Source: Arthrobacter sp. zg-Y1110 (lineage in GTDB: Bacteria > Actinomycetota > Actinomycetes > Actinomycetales > Micrococcaceae). From it: a stretch of DNA of 64,000 nt. Shown piece by piece: positions 1 to 8,409 of this stretch. The stretch is from positions 434,001 to 498,000 of the forward strand of contig NZ_CP104272.1 in the NCBI RefSeq assembly GCF_025244865.1, in the 5' to 3' direction. Within the stretch, counting starts at the first letter, position 1, and each line of letters opens with the position of its first letter. The notes below the pieces were generated by a model. That model did no database searches, was not told the DNA's origin, and saw only the letters and a list, made by a program, of their open reading frames with translations. A program made the translations under genes and the position numbers.

Positions 1-21
1 GACTTCCCAAGGAGCATTTTC

Positions 22-1356
22 ATGGCGCTAGGCATTGACGGGCTGATCAGCGGCATCGACACCACCGCCATGATTGCGGACCTGATGAAGATCGAAGCCC
101 GCCCGCAGAAGCTCCTGAAGGACAAGGTCGAGAGCAACCAGCTCTTTGTGACCGCCCTGCAGAACCTCAACACCAAGATCGCTTCCCTGACGGAAGCCGC
201 CGGGAAGATCGCCAAGGCAGGTGGAACGGACCGCTACGCCGCCGTCACCGGCTCCACCACCGTCACGGCCACCACCAAGGCCGGCGCTGCCGCAGGCTCG
301 CTGGACATCACGGTGAACAAACTGGCCACGGCGCAGGTCTCGCTTTCCGGCGCCATGGCGGCGTGGCCCAACGGCGACGCCCTTTCCATCTCTGCCAACG
401 GAACCATCACCGCGCTGGACACGGCAGGCAAGAGCCTGGATCAAGTCATCAGCACCGTCAACAAAGCCAACCTGGGTGTCACCGCCGTCAAGATCGCTGC
501 CGGCAGCGTGGACGGCGTCGCCCAGTACCGGATGCAGTTCAGTGCCTCCGCCACGGGCTCGGCCGGCGCCTTTACCGTCTCGCAGAACGGCACCGACCTG
601 GGTGCCATCCGCGCCGGTCAGGACGCCGAGGTCACCCTGTGGGCCGGAGTGGCCGGAGCCGAAACGAAGATCACCTCCGCCACCAACACCTTCGCGGACC
701 TGATGCCCGGTGTGGACATCACGGTCTCCGCGGTGTCTACCGATCCGGTCACCGTGGCAGTGAGCCGGGACGTCAAGGCGATTTCCGCCGTCGCGGCCTC
801 CCTGGTGTCCGCCCTGACGGACGTTTTCGGCTACATGGACCGAAACTCCGCCGTCTCGATAGACACCTCCGACGGCGTCACCAAGACCACCGGCGGGGTG
901 TTCACCGGGGATTCGGCCACCCGCTCCCTGAAGCAGTCCATCATGGGCGCCGCAACCGGCTCGCTGGACGGCCGTTCGACGTCGGACATCGGAATTACGC
1001 TCACCAAGTACGGCACCGTGGAGTTCGACGCCGACAAGTTCGCCGCCGCCCTCGCCGCGGATCCGGAAAAAACGCAGGCTTCGCTGCAGGCAATTGCCGC
1101 CCGCGTTGAGGCCGTTGGTAAGACAGCCTCCGATAAGTACGACGGCTCCATTACCAAGCGGATCCAGAGCCAGGAATCCACCGTGAAGTCCCTCAACAGC
1201 CAGGTCGAGCAGTGGGACCGCCGGCTGGCTTCGCGGGAATCCACCCTGAAGCTCGTCTGGACCAACCTTGAAGTCAAGCTGGGCTCCCTCAACAGCCAGA
1301 TGGACTGGCTCACCGGCCAGCTCGACTCCCTCACCGCCTCCTCGAGTAAGAAGTGA
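22..1356 (+). CDS. fliD: Flagellar hook-associated protein 2 (filament cap)
   Basis: FliD caps the growing filament and helps flagellin subunits fold into place outside the cell. The 444-residue protein opens with the family signature around GLISGIDTTAMIADLMKIE and ends in a heptad-rich helical region (about residues 375-440) matching the FliD C-terminal domain; the middle is a beta-rich, Ala/Thr/Ser-rich segment. Length is usual for the family. ATG at 22 is preceded by AAGGAG at 9-14. The stop overlaps the fliS start by 4 nt, which suggests translational coupling. The flagellin gene is not in the window and probably lies to the left. Confidence 0.95.
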   Translation: MALGIDGLISGIDTTAMIADLMKIEARPQKLLKDKVESNQLFVTALQNLNTKIASLTEAAGKIAKAGGTDRYAAVTGSTTVTATTKAGAAAGSLDITVNKLATAQVSLSGAMAAWPNGDALSISANGTITALDTAGKSLDQVISTVNKANLGVTAVKIAAGSVDGVAQYRMQFSASATGSAGAFTVSQNGTDLGAIRAGQDAEVTLWAGVAGAETKITSATNTFADLMPGVDITVSAVSTDPVTVAVSRDVKAISAVAASLVSALTDVFGYMDRNSAVSIDTSDGVTKTTGGVFTGDSATRSLKQSIMGAATGSLDGRSTSDIGITLTKYGTVEFDADKFAAALAADPEKTQASLQAIAARVEAVGKTASDKYDGSITKRIQSQESTVKSLNSQVEQWDRRLASRESTLKLVWTNLEVKLGSLNSQMDWLTGQLDSLTASSSKK

Positions 1357-1796
1357 CCGTGAACTACTCAATGGCAGCCAAACGGGCCGAATATGCACGC
1401 AATGCCGTGCTCTCGGCCTCGCCTGCCCGGCTCCTGACGATGCTGTACGACCGGCTGCTGCTGGACCTTGCCCGGGCCGAAACCGCGCAGCAGAATGCCG
1501 AGTGGCCGGTGGCTTCGGAGAACCTGCTTCATGCCCAGGCCATTATCACCGAGCTGCTGGGCACGCTGAAGACCGATGTGTGGGAGGGCGGGGAAAACCT
1601 GCATGCCCTGTACACGTACTCGCTTTCCACCCTGATGAACGCGAACATCGGCCGGGACGCAAAGCTGACCCGGGAATGCATCGACCTGCTCGAACCGATC
1701 CGGCTTGCCTGGCATGAAGCGGCGGCGCAGCTCCCAGCCGCAGGCGCAACGCCAGCCGCTGCCGGCACACCGGGAGGGGTTCTCGGTGTCGGCTGA
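1353..1796 (+). CDS. fliS: Flagellin export chaperone FliS
   Basis: FliS binds the C-terminus of flagellin in the cytoplasm and keeps it unpolymerised until export. The 147-residue protein carries the family pattern AKRAEYARNAVLSASPARLLTMLYDRLLLDLARAE-like N-terminus (shown here only in outline), a four-helix arrangement, and the usual YTYSLSTLMNANI helix. It starts with GTG at 1353 inside the fliD stop (GTGA overlap); a second GTG at 1359 is possible. The last 20 residues are an Ala/Pro/Gly tail beyond the normal fold. Confidence 0.93.
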   Translation: MTVNYSMAAKRAEYARNAVLSASPARLLTMLYDRLLLDLARAETAQQNAEWPVASENLLHAQAIITELLGTLKTDVWEGGENLHALYTYSLSTLMNANIGRDAKLTRECIDLLEPIRLAWHEAAAQLPAAGATPAAAGTPGGVLGVG

Positions 1797-2130
1797 ATCG
1801 GCAGAACCCTACCGCGGCCCGGAGGAACTGGCCAACCTCGCGCTCTGGGAATTCGTCCTCACGCAGCTCGAAGACAACCTGGAGTCCTTCCTCGAAGGAC
1901 AGTCCCTCACGGAACAGGCCCGCGAGGTGGCGGCCGACTGGGAACCTCCGGCGGACCTCGGCCCGCTCCCCGAGGAGCTCGTTACCCGTGCCCGGATGCT
2001 GTCCAAGGCACAGACCCGGGCATACGCCCAGCTGCGAAGTGAGTCGCGGACCAACCGGAAACAGTCCCTGCTGATCCGCAGTGTCCCCGGCCCCGCGGCG
2101 TCGGCCGTTTATCTCGAAGTTGACGGCTAA
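1786..2130 (+). CDS. Uncharacterised protein in FliT-like position
   Basis: A 114-residue acidic, mostly helical protein that I do not recognise by sequence. The reading frame is open further upstream (to 1705) but that part overlaps fliS heavily. GTG at 1786 has a good ribosome-binding site (GGGAGGGG at 1772-1779) and overlaps the fliS stop, so it is preferred. Helical segments rich in Leu/Glu (about residues 12-45 and 65-90) and the position directly after fliS resemble the small chaperone FliT of other bacteria, but no sequence motif proves this. It is the last gene before a regulatory gap. Confidence 0.7.
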   Translation: MSAESAEPYRGPEELANLALWEFVLTQLEDNLESFLEGQSLTEQAREVAADWEPPADLGPLPEELVTRARMLSKAQTRAYAQLRSESRTNRKQSLLIRSVPGPAASAVYLEVDG

Positions 2131-2208
2131 AAGCAGCGAAATCGGAAGACTGCTTACTTTTCCTATACCGCATACTTGCAAAAATCCAAAAGAATTACTT
2201 GATTACCG

Positions 2209-2236
2209 CTTACCTACTCGTTAATTCGGCCGATAA
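2209..2236 (+). promoter_or_regulatory. Candidate FliA/SigD-type promoter before flgB
   Basis: CTTAC at 2209-2213, a 15-nt spacer and GCCGATAA at 2229-2236. GCCGATAA is the classic -10 of flagellar sigma-28 factors; the -35 differs from the enterobacterial TAAA but is shared with two other sites in this window (12389 and 14410). It lies in the only AT-rich gap of this part of the cluster, 79 nt before flgB. The rest of the gap 2131-2315 contains no gene. Confidence 0.6.
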
Positions 2237-2247
2237 CCATTAACGAG
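2217..2247. promoter_or_regulatory. 9-bp perfect dyad over the -10 element (possible operator)
   Basis: CTCGTTAAT (2217-2225) and ATTAACGAG (2239-2247) form a perfect inverted repeat around a 13-nt centre that contains the GCCGATAA box. There is no T run, so this is not a terminator. The placement fits a repressor or activator site controlling the flgB operon; the regulator is unknown. Confidence 0.45.
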
Positions 2248-2315
2248 CACGGATAGCTCACGAAAGAGGCCACGGATCGGCCGCACTGTCCCTTTAGCGA
2301 GAACTGGGTTTCACT

Positions 2316-2657
2316 GTGTTCGATTCCGTCTCCTCCATTGCGCTGCAAAGCGCCCTGGACGGTCTTGCCCTCCGTCAGCGGACCATCGCAAACAATATTG
2401 CGAATGTGAATACCCCCGGCTACCAGGCCCAGCGCGTCACTTTCGAGGACGCCCTCGCTAAATCGGTGAAAGCCGGTAATGGAGCAGTCGCCGCCACCAC
2501 CTCGCGTTCCCTTGAACCCACCCGCCTGGACGGCAGCAACGTCAACCTGGACACCGAAACACTGTCCAATATCGACACCGTGCTGCGCTACCAGTTCGCC
2601 ACCCAAGCCGTTGGCGGAGAAGCCAATTCCCTCCGCACGGCATTGAGGACCAACTAA
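2316..2657 (+). CDS. flgB: Flagellar basal-body proximal rod protein FlgB
   Basis: FlgB forms the cell-proximal rod. The 113-residue product has the rod signature near the N-terminus (RQRTIANNIANVNTPGYQA) and a C-terminal amphipathic helix (RYQFATQAVGGEANSLRTA region). The length is a little short for FlgB but normal in Gram-positive bacteria. It begins with GTG at 2316 after a weak ribosome-binding site, and its stop overlaps flgC as TAATG. It is the first gene of the flgB-flgE operon downstream of the candidate sigma-28 promoter. Confidence 0.93.
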   Translation: MFDSVSSIALQSALDGLALRQRTIANNIANVNTPGYQAQRVTFEDALAKSVKAGNGAVAATTSRSLEPTRLDGSNVNLDTETLSNIDTVLRYQFATQAVGGEANSLRTALRTN

Positions 2658-3049
2658 TGACTTTCGATGCCATCGGCATTGCCGCAACCGGACTCACCAC
2701 TCACCGCAAGTGGCTGGACGCAGTTTCCGACAACCTGGCCAACGCCAACAATGTCTCCAGCACCGACGGTGCTGCTTTCCAGGCCCGCTACGTCGTAGCC
2801 CAGGAAGGCCGGGAAGGCAGCGGAGTCCACGTCACAGGCGTGGAGTACGGCGACGCCGAAGGCCGGATGGTCTACCAGCCGGACCACGCCCTCGCCGACG
2901 CCGAAGGCTACGTCCGGTACCCGGACATTGACCTGTCGGAACAAATGGGCAACCTGATCCTTGCCCAGCGCGGCTATGAAGCGAATGCCGCCGTGGTTGA
3001 CCGTGCCAAGAGCACATACGAAGCAGCACTGCAGATTGGACGCTCCTAA
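2657..3049 (+). CDS. flgC: Flagellar basal-body rod protein FlgC
   Basis: FlgC is a rod component. The 130-residue protein has the N-terminal rod motif (SDNLANANNVSS; first Asn-rich loop degenerate relative to the usual ANANTT) and the C-terminal helix NLILAQRGYEANAAVVDRA typical of flagellar axial proteins. ATG at 2657 overlaps the flgB stop and its own stop overlaps fliE (TAATG), so the three are coupled. Confidence 0.93.
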   Translation: MTFDAIGIAATGLTTHRKWLDAVSDNLANANNVSSTDGAAFQARYVVAQEGREGSGVHVTGVEYGDAEGRMVYQPDHALADAEGYVRYPDIDLSEQMGNLILAQRGYEANAAVVDRAKSTYEAALQIGRS

Positions 3050-3354
3050 TGCCCGTTCCCGCCATCGCCGCAGTCAGCAGCACCACGCCGACGGGATACG
3101 TGGAAGCCGTAAAGCCCGCCGTCTCCACTGACGGTTCCTCCTTTGCCACGCAGCTCACCGGAGCCGTGGACAACGTCACCGAACTGCAGTCCACGTCCAA
3201 GACACTCGCCGTGCAGGCCGTGACCGGCGACCTTGATGACATCCACGCAGCCACCATCGCGTCCACCCGGGCCTCCGTCACCCTCGAACTTGTCGCCGCA
3301 GTGCGGAACAAGGGTGTTGACGCGTTCAACGAGATCATGCGGATGCAGGCCTGA
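3049..3354 (+). CDS. fliE: Flagellar hook-basal body complex protein FliE
   Basis: FliE joins the MS ring to the rod. The 101-residue product shows the FliE C-terminal pattern (ATIASTRASVTLELVAAVRNK, then a conserved AFNEIMRMQ ending). Length and gene order (flgB-flgC-fliE-fliF) are canonical. Start ATG 3049 and stop both overlap the neighbours by one or a few bases. Confidence 0.94.
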   Translation: MPVPAIAAVSSTTPTGYVEAVKPAVSTDGSSFATQLTGAVDNVTELQSTSKTLAVQAVTGDLDDIHAATIASTRASVTLELVAAVRNKGVDAFNEIMRMQA

Positions 3355-4949
3355 TGCCCGGACCCATGAGCGCGATGACCGGCCGGCTGGGCAAGACGGT
3401 AGGCCAGTTCACCCTGGCGCAGAAGACCATCGCCATTATCGGTATTGCCGTGGTGGCCCTCGGCATTGCGCTGCTTGCCTCCTGGCTGACCAAACCGGCC
3501 TACACCCCGCTGTTCTCCGGCCTGGAGGCCACGGATGCCAACAGCATCGTGGAACAGCTCAAGACCGACGGCGTTCCCTACGAGGTTGCCAACGGCGGCG
3601 GCACCATCATGGTGCCGGAGGAATTCGTTTACGACCAGCGGCTCAAGGCCGCAGGTGCCGGCCTGCCGTCCGAATCCAGCGGCGGCTACTCGCTGCTGGA
3701 CGAAATGGGAGTCACCTCCTCGGAATTCCAGCAGTCCGTAACCTACAAGCGGGCCCTGGAAGGCGAGATCGCCAAGACCGTAGGTGCCATCGACGGCGTG
3801 AAGAACGCCTCCGTGCAGCTGGCCATCCCCGAAGACACCGTGTTTGTGTCTGAAAAGGCCGATCCCACCGCCTCCGTATTCGTGGAAACGCAGAACGGGA
3901 CCACGCTCAGCTCGGACCAGGTTTCCGCCATTGTGCACCTGACCTCAGCCTCGGTTGACGGTATGCAGTCCACCGACGTCGCCGTTATCGATGCCACCGG
4001 CACCGTGCTTTCCGCCGTCGGCACCGGCACTACCGGTTCGGCCGACAAGCAGGCCACCGATTACGAGGAGCGGGTCACCGCCTCCGTGCAGACCATGCTG
4101 GACCGTGTAGTGGGTCCCGGCAACGCCACCGTAGCCGTCGCCGCCGACATGAACTATGAGTCCGCCAACCGGGTGGAGGAATCCTTCACCGCGCCGCAGG
4201 ACACTCCGGCCCTGAACGAAGCCACCAGCACCGAGGAATACACCGGCGGTGCCAACGGCAGCGCCGCGGGCATCCTGGGTCCGGACAACATTGCGGTGCC
4301 CAACGGAGGAAACGACGACGGCGCCTTCCGTTCCGAAACGAGCACCAAGAACAACGCGGTGAACAAGGTGACCGAAACCCGGGACATCCCGGCCGGTTCC
4401 CTGAACCGCCAGACGATCTCCGTGGCGCTGAATACCAATGCGGCCGCCGGATTGAACGTGGCAGACCTGGAAGCCCTGGTCGCCACCGCCGCCGGCATCA
4501 ACGCCGAGCGCGGTGACGAGATCACGGTCGAAATGGTCTCCTTCAACGCGGACGGCGCCACCAGCGCGCAGGACGCCCTGGCCGAGGCACAGGCAGAAGA
4601 AGAAGCCGAACGCCGCGCAGAGATGCTCCAGATGGGAATCATCGTGGCCGGCATCGTCCTGGTGGTCATCCTGGCCCTGGTCGCTTACGCCATGCGCTCC
4701 CGCCGGCAGAACCGCGAAGCCATCGACATTGGAGAACTGCCGGAGCTGGATCCGCTGGCACCGGCGGCGGGCCTCACCATGCTGAGCGAACCCGCCCCGC
4801 TGGTTTCCACGGACACGGCCTCGATGCAGATTGTCGCTGCTGCCGTGGACCAGGACCGTAAGCGGGCCGAACTCGACGCCCTGGCAGCACAGGACCCGGT
4901 CCGCACCGCTGACTACCTGCGCAACCTCATGGAGGACACCCGAGCATGA
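3354..4949 (+). CDS. fliF: Flagellar MS-ring protein FliF
   Basis: FliF builds the membrane-embedded MS ring on which the rod and C ring assemble. The 531-residue protein has a first membrane helix at about residues 24-45, a periplasmic-side ring-building region with the typical YTPLFSGL and YKRALEGEIAKTV stretches, a second membrane helix at about 426-447, and a cytoplasmic tail ending in DPVRTADYLRNLMED, the FliG-binding type of ending. Start ATG 3354 forms TGATG with fliE; an in-frame ATG six codons later (3369) is an alternative. Confidence 0.96.
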   Translation: MPGPMSAMTGRLGKTVGQFTLAQKTIAIIGIAVVALGIALLASWLTKPAYTPLFSGLEATDANSIVEQLKTDGVPYEVANGGGTIMVPEEFVYDQRLKAAGAGLPSESSGGYSLLDEMGVTSSEFQQSVTYKRALEGEIAKTVGAIDGVKNASVQLAIPEDTVFVSEKADPTASVFVETQNGTTLSSDQVSAIVHLTSASVDGMQSTDVAVIDATGTVLSAVGTGTTGSADKQATDYEERVTASVQTMLDRVVGPGNATVAVAADMNYESANRVEESFTAPQDTPALNEATSTEEYTGGANGSAAGILGPDNIAVPNGGNDDGAFRSETSTKNNAVNKVTETRDIPAGSLNRQTISVALNTNAAAGLNVADLEALVATAAGINAERGDEITVEMVSFNADGATSAQDALAEAQAEEEAERRAEMLQMGIIVAGIVLVVILALVAYAMRSRRQNREAIDIGELPELDPLAPAAGLTMLSEPAPLVSTDTASMQIVAAAVDQDRKRAELDALAAQDPVRTADYLRNLMEDTRA

Positions 4950-6049
4950 CCGACGTTGCCACTGCCCCGGCCGGACTGCCCTTTGCCGTCGCCTCGAACG
5001 GGTCCTCCCTTGCCCTGCACAGCGCCGGGCCGGCTTCGGGATCGGGCGAACTGACCGGCACCCAGAAGGCTGCCATCATCTTGATGCAGCTGGAAACCTC
5101 CCGGGCCGCGGTGGTTATGCAGCAGTTCACCGAGGCCGAGGCGCAGGCCATCGCGGCGGAGATTGTCCGGCTTCGCCGGGTTGACTCTTCCGTGGCCGAG
5201 GAAGCCATCAACGAGTTCTACGAGATGACCATTGAGGGTCGCCGCCGCGCCCATGGCGGCCGCGACGTCGCCATGGGACTGCTCGAAGCGTCCTTCGGTG
5301 TTGAGCGTGCCTCCGGCGTGATGGAACGCCTGGCCTCCTCGATGGCGGGCAAGTCCTTCGAATTCCTCGAAACCGCCGAGCCCAACCAGGTGATTTCGCT
5401 GCTGGACGGTGAGCTGCCGCAGACCATTGCGCTGGTCCTGGCGCATATGCGTCCCCAGCGCGCTTCAGCCGTGCTGACCGGCCTGAGCGCGGAGCTGCGC
5501 ACCGACGTCGCGCAGGCCATTGCCACCATGGCCCGCGCTACCCCGGAAGCCGTGCGCGTGGTCGCCGAAACGCTGCGGGCACGCGCCTCGGCGCTGGGTG
5601 CCGCCCGCGAGGCAACCGACGCAATCGGCGGCGTGCAGCCGCTGGTGGAAATCATCAACCGCTCCGACGCAGTCACCGAACGGGCGCTGCTCGAGGCGCT
5701 TGAGGAACGCGATCCGGAGCTGGCGGAAGAAGTCCGCTCCCGGATGCTTACCTTCGCCGACCTGGTCAAGCTCGAACGCCGGGACGTGCAGCTTGTGCTG
5801 CGCGGCATCGATGTGGGCACCCTGGCCCTGGCCATGAAGGGCGCCACCGAGGCGGTGCTGGACGCCATCCGCACCAACGTCTCCGAACGCAACCGCGAAC
5901 TGCTCGACGACGAAATCAAGGTTTCCGGTCCCGCCCGCCTCTCGCAGGTGGAAGAAGCACGCGCCAACATTGTCCGGGCCATCCGCGAAATGGAAGCCCA
6001 GGGCATCATCGAGGTGCATCACGCGGACGAGGAAGAATATGTCTACTGA
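4946..6049 (+). CDS. fliG: Flagellar motor switch protein FliG
   Basis: FliG transmits torque from the MotA stator to the rotor and sits on FliF. The 367-residue protein carries the N-terminal QKAAIILMQL region, the middle domain with LAHMRPQRASAVL, and the C-terminal charged helix region MLTFADLVKLERRDVQLVL with the Glu/Arg residues used in motor contact. An acidic tail (EVHHADEEEYVY) follows. It overlaps fliF by 4 nt (ATGA). Confidence 0.96.
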   Translation: MTDVATAPAGLPFAVASNGSSLALHSAGPASGSGELTGTQKAAIILMQLETSRAAVVMQQFTEAEAQAIAAEIVRLRRVDSSVAEEAINEFYEMTIEGRRRAHGGRDVAMGLLEASFGVERASGVMERLASSMAGKSFEFLETAEPNQVISLLDGELPQTIALVLAHMRPQRASAVLTGLSAELRTDVAQAIATMARATPEAVRVVAETLRARASALGAAREATDAIGGVQPLVEIINRSDAVTERALLEALEERDPELAEEVRSRMLTFADLVKLERRDVQLVLRGIDVGTLALAMKGATEAVLDAIRTNVSERNRELLDDEIKVSGPARLSQVEEARANIVRAIREMEAQGIIEVHHADEEEYVY

Positions 6050-6650
6050 CCAGCAGATGTTCTCCCGCCTGGTCTACACCTCCCTCGGCGCCACGGACGA
6101 AGCACAGCTCAACGCCCAGGTGGAAGCCCGCGGCCACGCCGCCGGTTACGCCGCCGGCCTGCGGGCCGCCGCAGCGGACACCGATCTGCTGCGCCGCACC
6201 CTGCGGGAGCAGTACGACGACGAAATGCGCCGCGGCCAGGAACGCATCAACCGGAGCCTTTCCGCGCTCAACTCCGCTGTCTTCAGCCTCGAAGGCCGCA
6301 CCGTCGCCCTGATCACCGACGTCCAGGACGCGCTGGCCGCCGCAGCCATCGACCTGGCCGAAGCGCTGCTGGGCCGGGAACTCGCTTCCGACGACACCTC
6401 CGCCCGCTCAGCGCTGGCCCGTGCCCTGGAAGGCGTGGACACTGACCTGGTGCAGCGCGTCCGCATGCATCCGGTGGACCTCGCGTCCCTGGATGAAGAC
6501 ACGCTGCGCCGCGCCCGGGTGGAGTTCGTGGGCGACGCCGGCCTGCGGCGGGGCGACGCCGTCACCGAGTTCCCGGACGGCTACCTGGACGCCTCGCTGA
6601 GTTCCGCCGTCGAGCGTGCCCGCGCGGCTCTGCTGGGGGAGGACTCATGA
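6039..6650 (+). CDS. fliH: Flagellar assembly protein FliH
   Basis: FliH holds the export ATPase FliI and links it to the C ring. The 203-residue product has an Ala/Gly-rich region with the AxxxG-like run (ARGHAAGYAAGLRAA), a long helix, and a C-terminal E-V-type domain (ALALEGVDTDLVQRVRMHP region). ATG at 6039 has GAGGAAG upstream and overlaps fliG by 11 nt; the open frame extends to 5970 but that part lies in fliG and is rejected. Confidence 0.85.
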   Translation: MSTDQQMFSRLVYTSLGATDEAQLNAQVEARGHAAGYAAGLRAAAADTDLLRRTLREQYDDEMRRGQERINRSLSALNSAVFSLEGRTVALITDVQDALAAAAIDLAEALLGRELASDDTSARSALARALEGVDTDLVQRVRMHPVDLASLDEDTLRRARVEFVGDAGLRRGDAVTEFPDGYLDASLSSAVERARAALLGEDS

Positions 6651-7978
6651 CCGTCACCACGTGGCGCCCCCGCGCCGACCGTTTCACGGCAGCCCTGCGC
6701 TCCGCCGCACCGCAGCGCATTGGCCGGGTATCCTCCGTCCTGGGGCTGAGCATTGAAATTGCCGGCCTCGACTGCGGCGTAGGCGAGCTGGTGTCCATCG
6801 GGCACCCCGGGTCCGAGGTGGACGCCGAAGTGGTGGCAGCCACCCGTGACGGCATCCGCTGCATGCCCTTCGGCCGGATCGCCGGCCTGACCGCCGGAAC
6901 TCCGGCACGCTCGAAAGGCACACCGCTGCTGGTCCCCACCGGCACCGGGCTGTTCGGCCGGGTGCTGGACGGCCTGGGCCGCCCCATCGACGGCAAGGGT
7001 CCGCTGCAGGTCGAGGCCTTTGTGCCGCTGGACCACGAAACCCCGTCCGCCATGCTGCGCACCCGGATCAATACCCCGCTGCAGCTCGGCGTCCGGGCAA
7101 TGGACACCCTCACCACCGTGGGGCGCGGCCAGCGCATGGGCCTGTTCGCCGGCTCCGGCGTCGGCAAGTCCTCCCTGCTCTCCATGATTGCCCGCGGCAC
7201 GGACGCGGAAGTGTCCGTGATCGCCCTGGTAGGGGAGCGCGGCCGTGAAGTCCGCGAGTTCCTCGAAGACGACCTGGGCGCCGAGGGCCTGGCGCGGTCC
7301 ATCGTGGTGGTCTCGACGTCGGACGAACCTGCGCTCATGCGCCTGCGTGCCGCGTTTGTGGCCACCCGGATTGCCGAATCCTTCCGCGACCGGGGCGCCG
7401 ACGTCATGCTGATGATGGATTCCCTGACCCGCGTGGCCATGGCCCAGCGTGAAATCGGGCTATCCGTAGGCGAACCGCCGGCCACCCGCGGTTACCCGCC
7501 CTCCACCTTCTCCCTGCTCGCGCAGCTGCTCGAACGAGCCGGTACGGGCGAACGGGGTTCCGTCACCGGCATGTATACCGTGCTCGTGGACGGCGATGAC
7601 CACAACGAGCCCATTGCCGACAGCGCCCGCTCTATCCTCGACGGACACGTGGTCCTGGACCGCAAGCTCGCCGTCTCCGGCCACTTCCCGTCAATTGACG
7701 CCCTGGCTTCCATTTCCCGCGTTGCCTCCCGCGTAAACCCGCGGGAACGCAGCGATGCTGCGTCAACGCTGCGCCGGGTGATGGCTGCGCGGAAGGCTGC
7801 GCAGGACCTGCTCGACGTCGGCGCCTACCAGCGCGGCTCCAATCCCTTGGTGGACGCGGCAGTGGACAACCAGGACGCCATCAACGCGTTCCTGCAGCAG
7901 CGCATGGATGAACAGACCCCGGCGGAGACCGCTTGGGCGCAGCTGCACAATCTCACCCGGATGCTGGGGGTGTCCTGA
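6647..7978 (+). CDS. fliI: Flagellum-specific export ATPase FliI
   Basis: FliI is the hexameric ATPase that energises loading of substrates into the flagellar type III export gate. The 443-residue protein has the Walker A motif GSGVGKSS, the VIALVGERGREVREFLE stretch, the Walker B region MLMMDSLTRVAMAQREIGLSVGEPP and the RGYPPSTFSLLAQLLERAG signature of the family. Length is normal. ATGA overlap with fliH; TGATG with fliJ. Confidence 0.97.
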   Translation: MTVTTWRPRADRFTAALRSAAPQRIGRVSSVLGLSIEIAGLDCGVGELVSIGHPGSEVDAEVVAATRDGIRCMPFGRIAGLTAGTPARSKGTPLLVPTGTGLFGRVLDGLGRPIDGKGPLQVEAFVPLDHETPSAMLRTRINTPLQLGVRAMDTLTTVGRGQRMGLFAGSGVGKSSLLSMIARGTDAEVSVIALVGERGREVREFLEDDLGAEGLARSIVVVSTSDEPALMRLRAAFVATRIAESFRDRGADVMLMMDSLTRVAMAQREIGLSVGEPPATRGYPPSTFSLLAQLLERAGTGERGSVTGMYTVLVDGDDHNEPIADSARSILDGHVVLDRKLAVSGHFPSIDALASISRVASRVNPRERSDAASTLRRVMAARKAAQDLLDVGAYQRGSNPLVDAAVDNQDAINAFLQQRMDEQTPAETAWAQLHNLTRMLGVS

Positions 7979-8409
7979 TGTCCCGTGCCTTCCCCCTGGC
8001 CGGACTGCTGCGGCTGCGCCAGCTGCAGCAGGACCGCGCCGCAGGCGAACTCGCGGCGGCCAACGTCCGCATGCGGGAAATCCGCGAAGCCCGTGCCGAG
8101 GCCTACAACTCCCTCGAAGCCTCCCACAGCGAGGCGGTGGATGCGGCAACCATGAACGCGATTGCGGCGGCCCGCGCCTCCTCGCGCAGCATGCTCGCGG
8201 ATCTGAACGCGTTGGGCACGCGGCATGCCGCGGAAGTGGAAGCGGCACGCGCCGAATTCTCCTCCGCACGCGCCCGCTCCGTGGGCCTGGAAAAGCTTGA
8301 AGGCAAGTTCGCCGAGGCAGAAGCCGCCGAGGACCTGCGCACCGAACAAACCATCCTGGACGAACTCGCCGGCTCCGCCTGGCACCGCCGGCAGAAGGAA
8401 GCCAACTAA
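7978..8409 (+). CDS. fliJ: Flagellar export protein FliJ
   Basis: FliJ is a coiled-coil stalk protein of the export ATPase. The 143-residue product is almost entirely helical and rich in Ala, Glu, Arg and Leu, beginning FPLAGLLRLRQLQQDRAAGEL as in the family. ATG at 7978 forms TGATG with fliI; an upstream in-frame start at 7933 lies wholly in fliI and is not used here. Sequence conservation in FliJ is weak, so the call leans on position and helical character. Confidence 0.85.
   Translation: MSRAFPLAGLLRLRQLQQDRAAGELAAANVRMREIREARAEAYNSLEASHSEAVDAATMNAIAAARASSRSMLADLNALGTRHAAEVEAARAEFSSARARSVGLEKLEGKFAEAEAAEDLRTEQTILDELAGSAWHRRQKEAN

Noticed and set aside
28..1398. 456-residue open frame on the minus strand opposite fliD
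   Set aside because: Antisense shadow of a GC-rich gene; Gly/Arg/His-rich composition, no motif, fliD on the + strand is certain.
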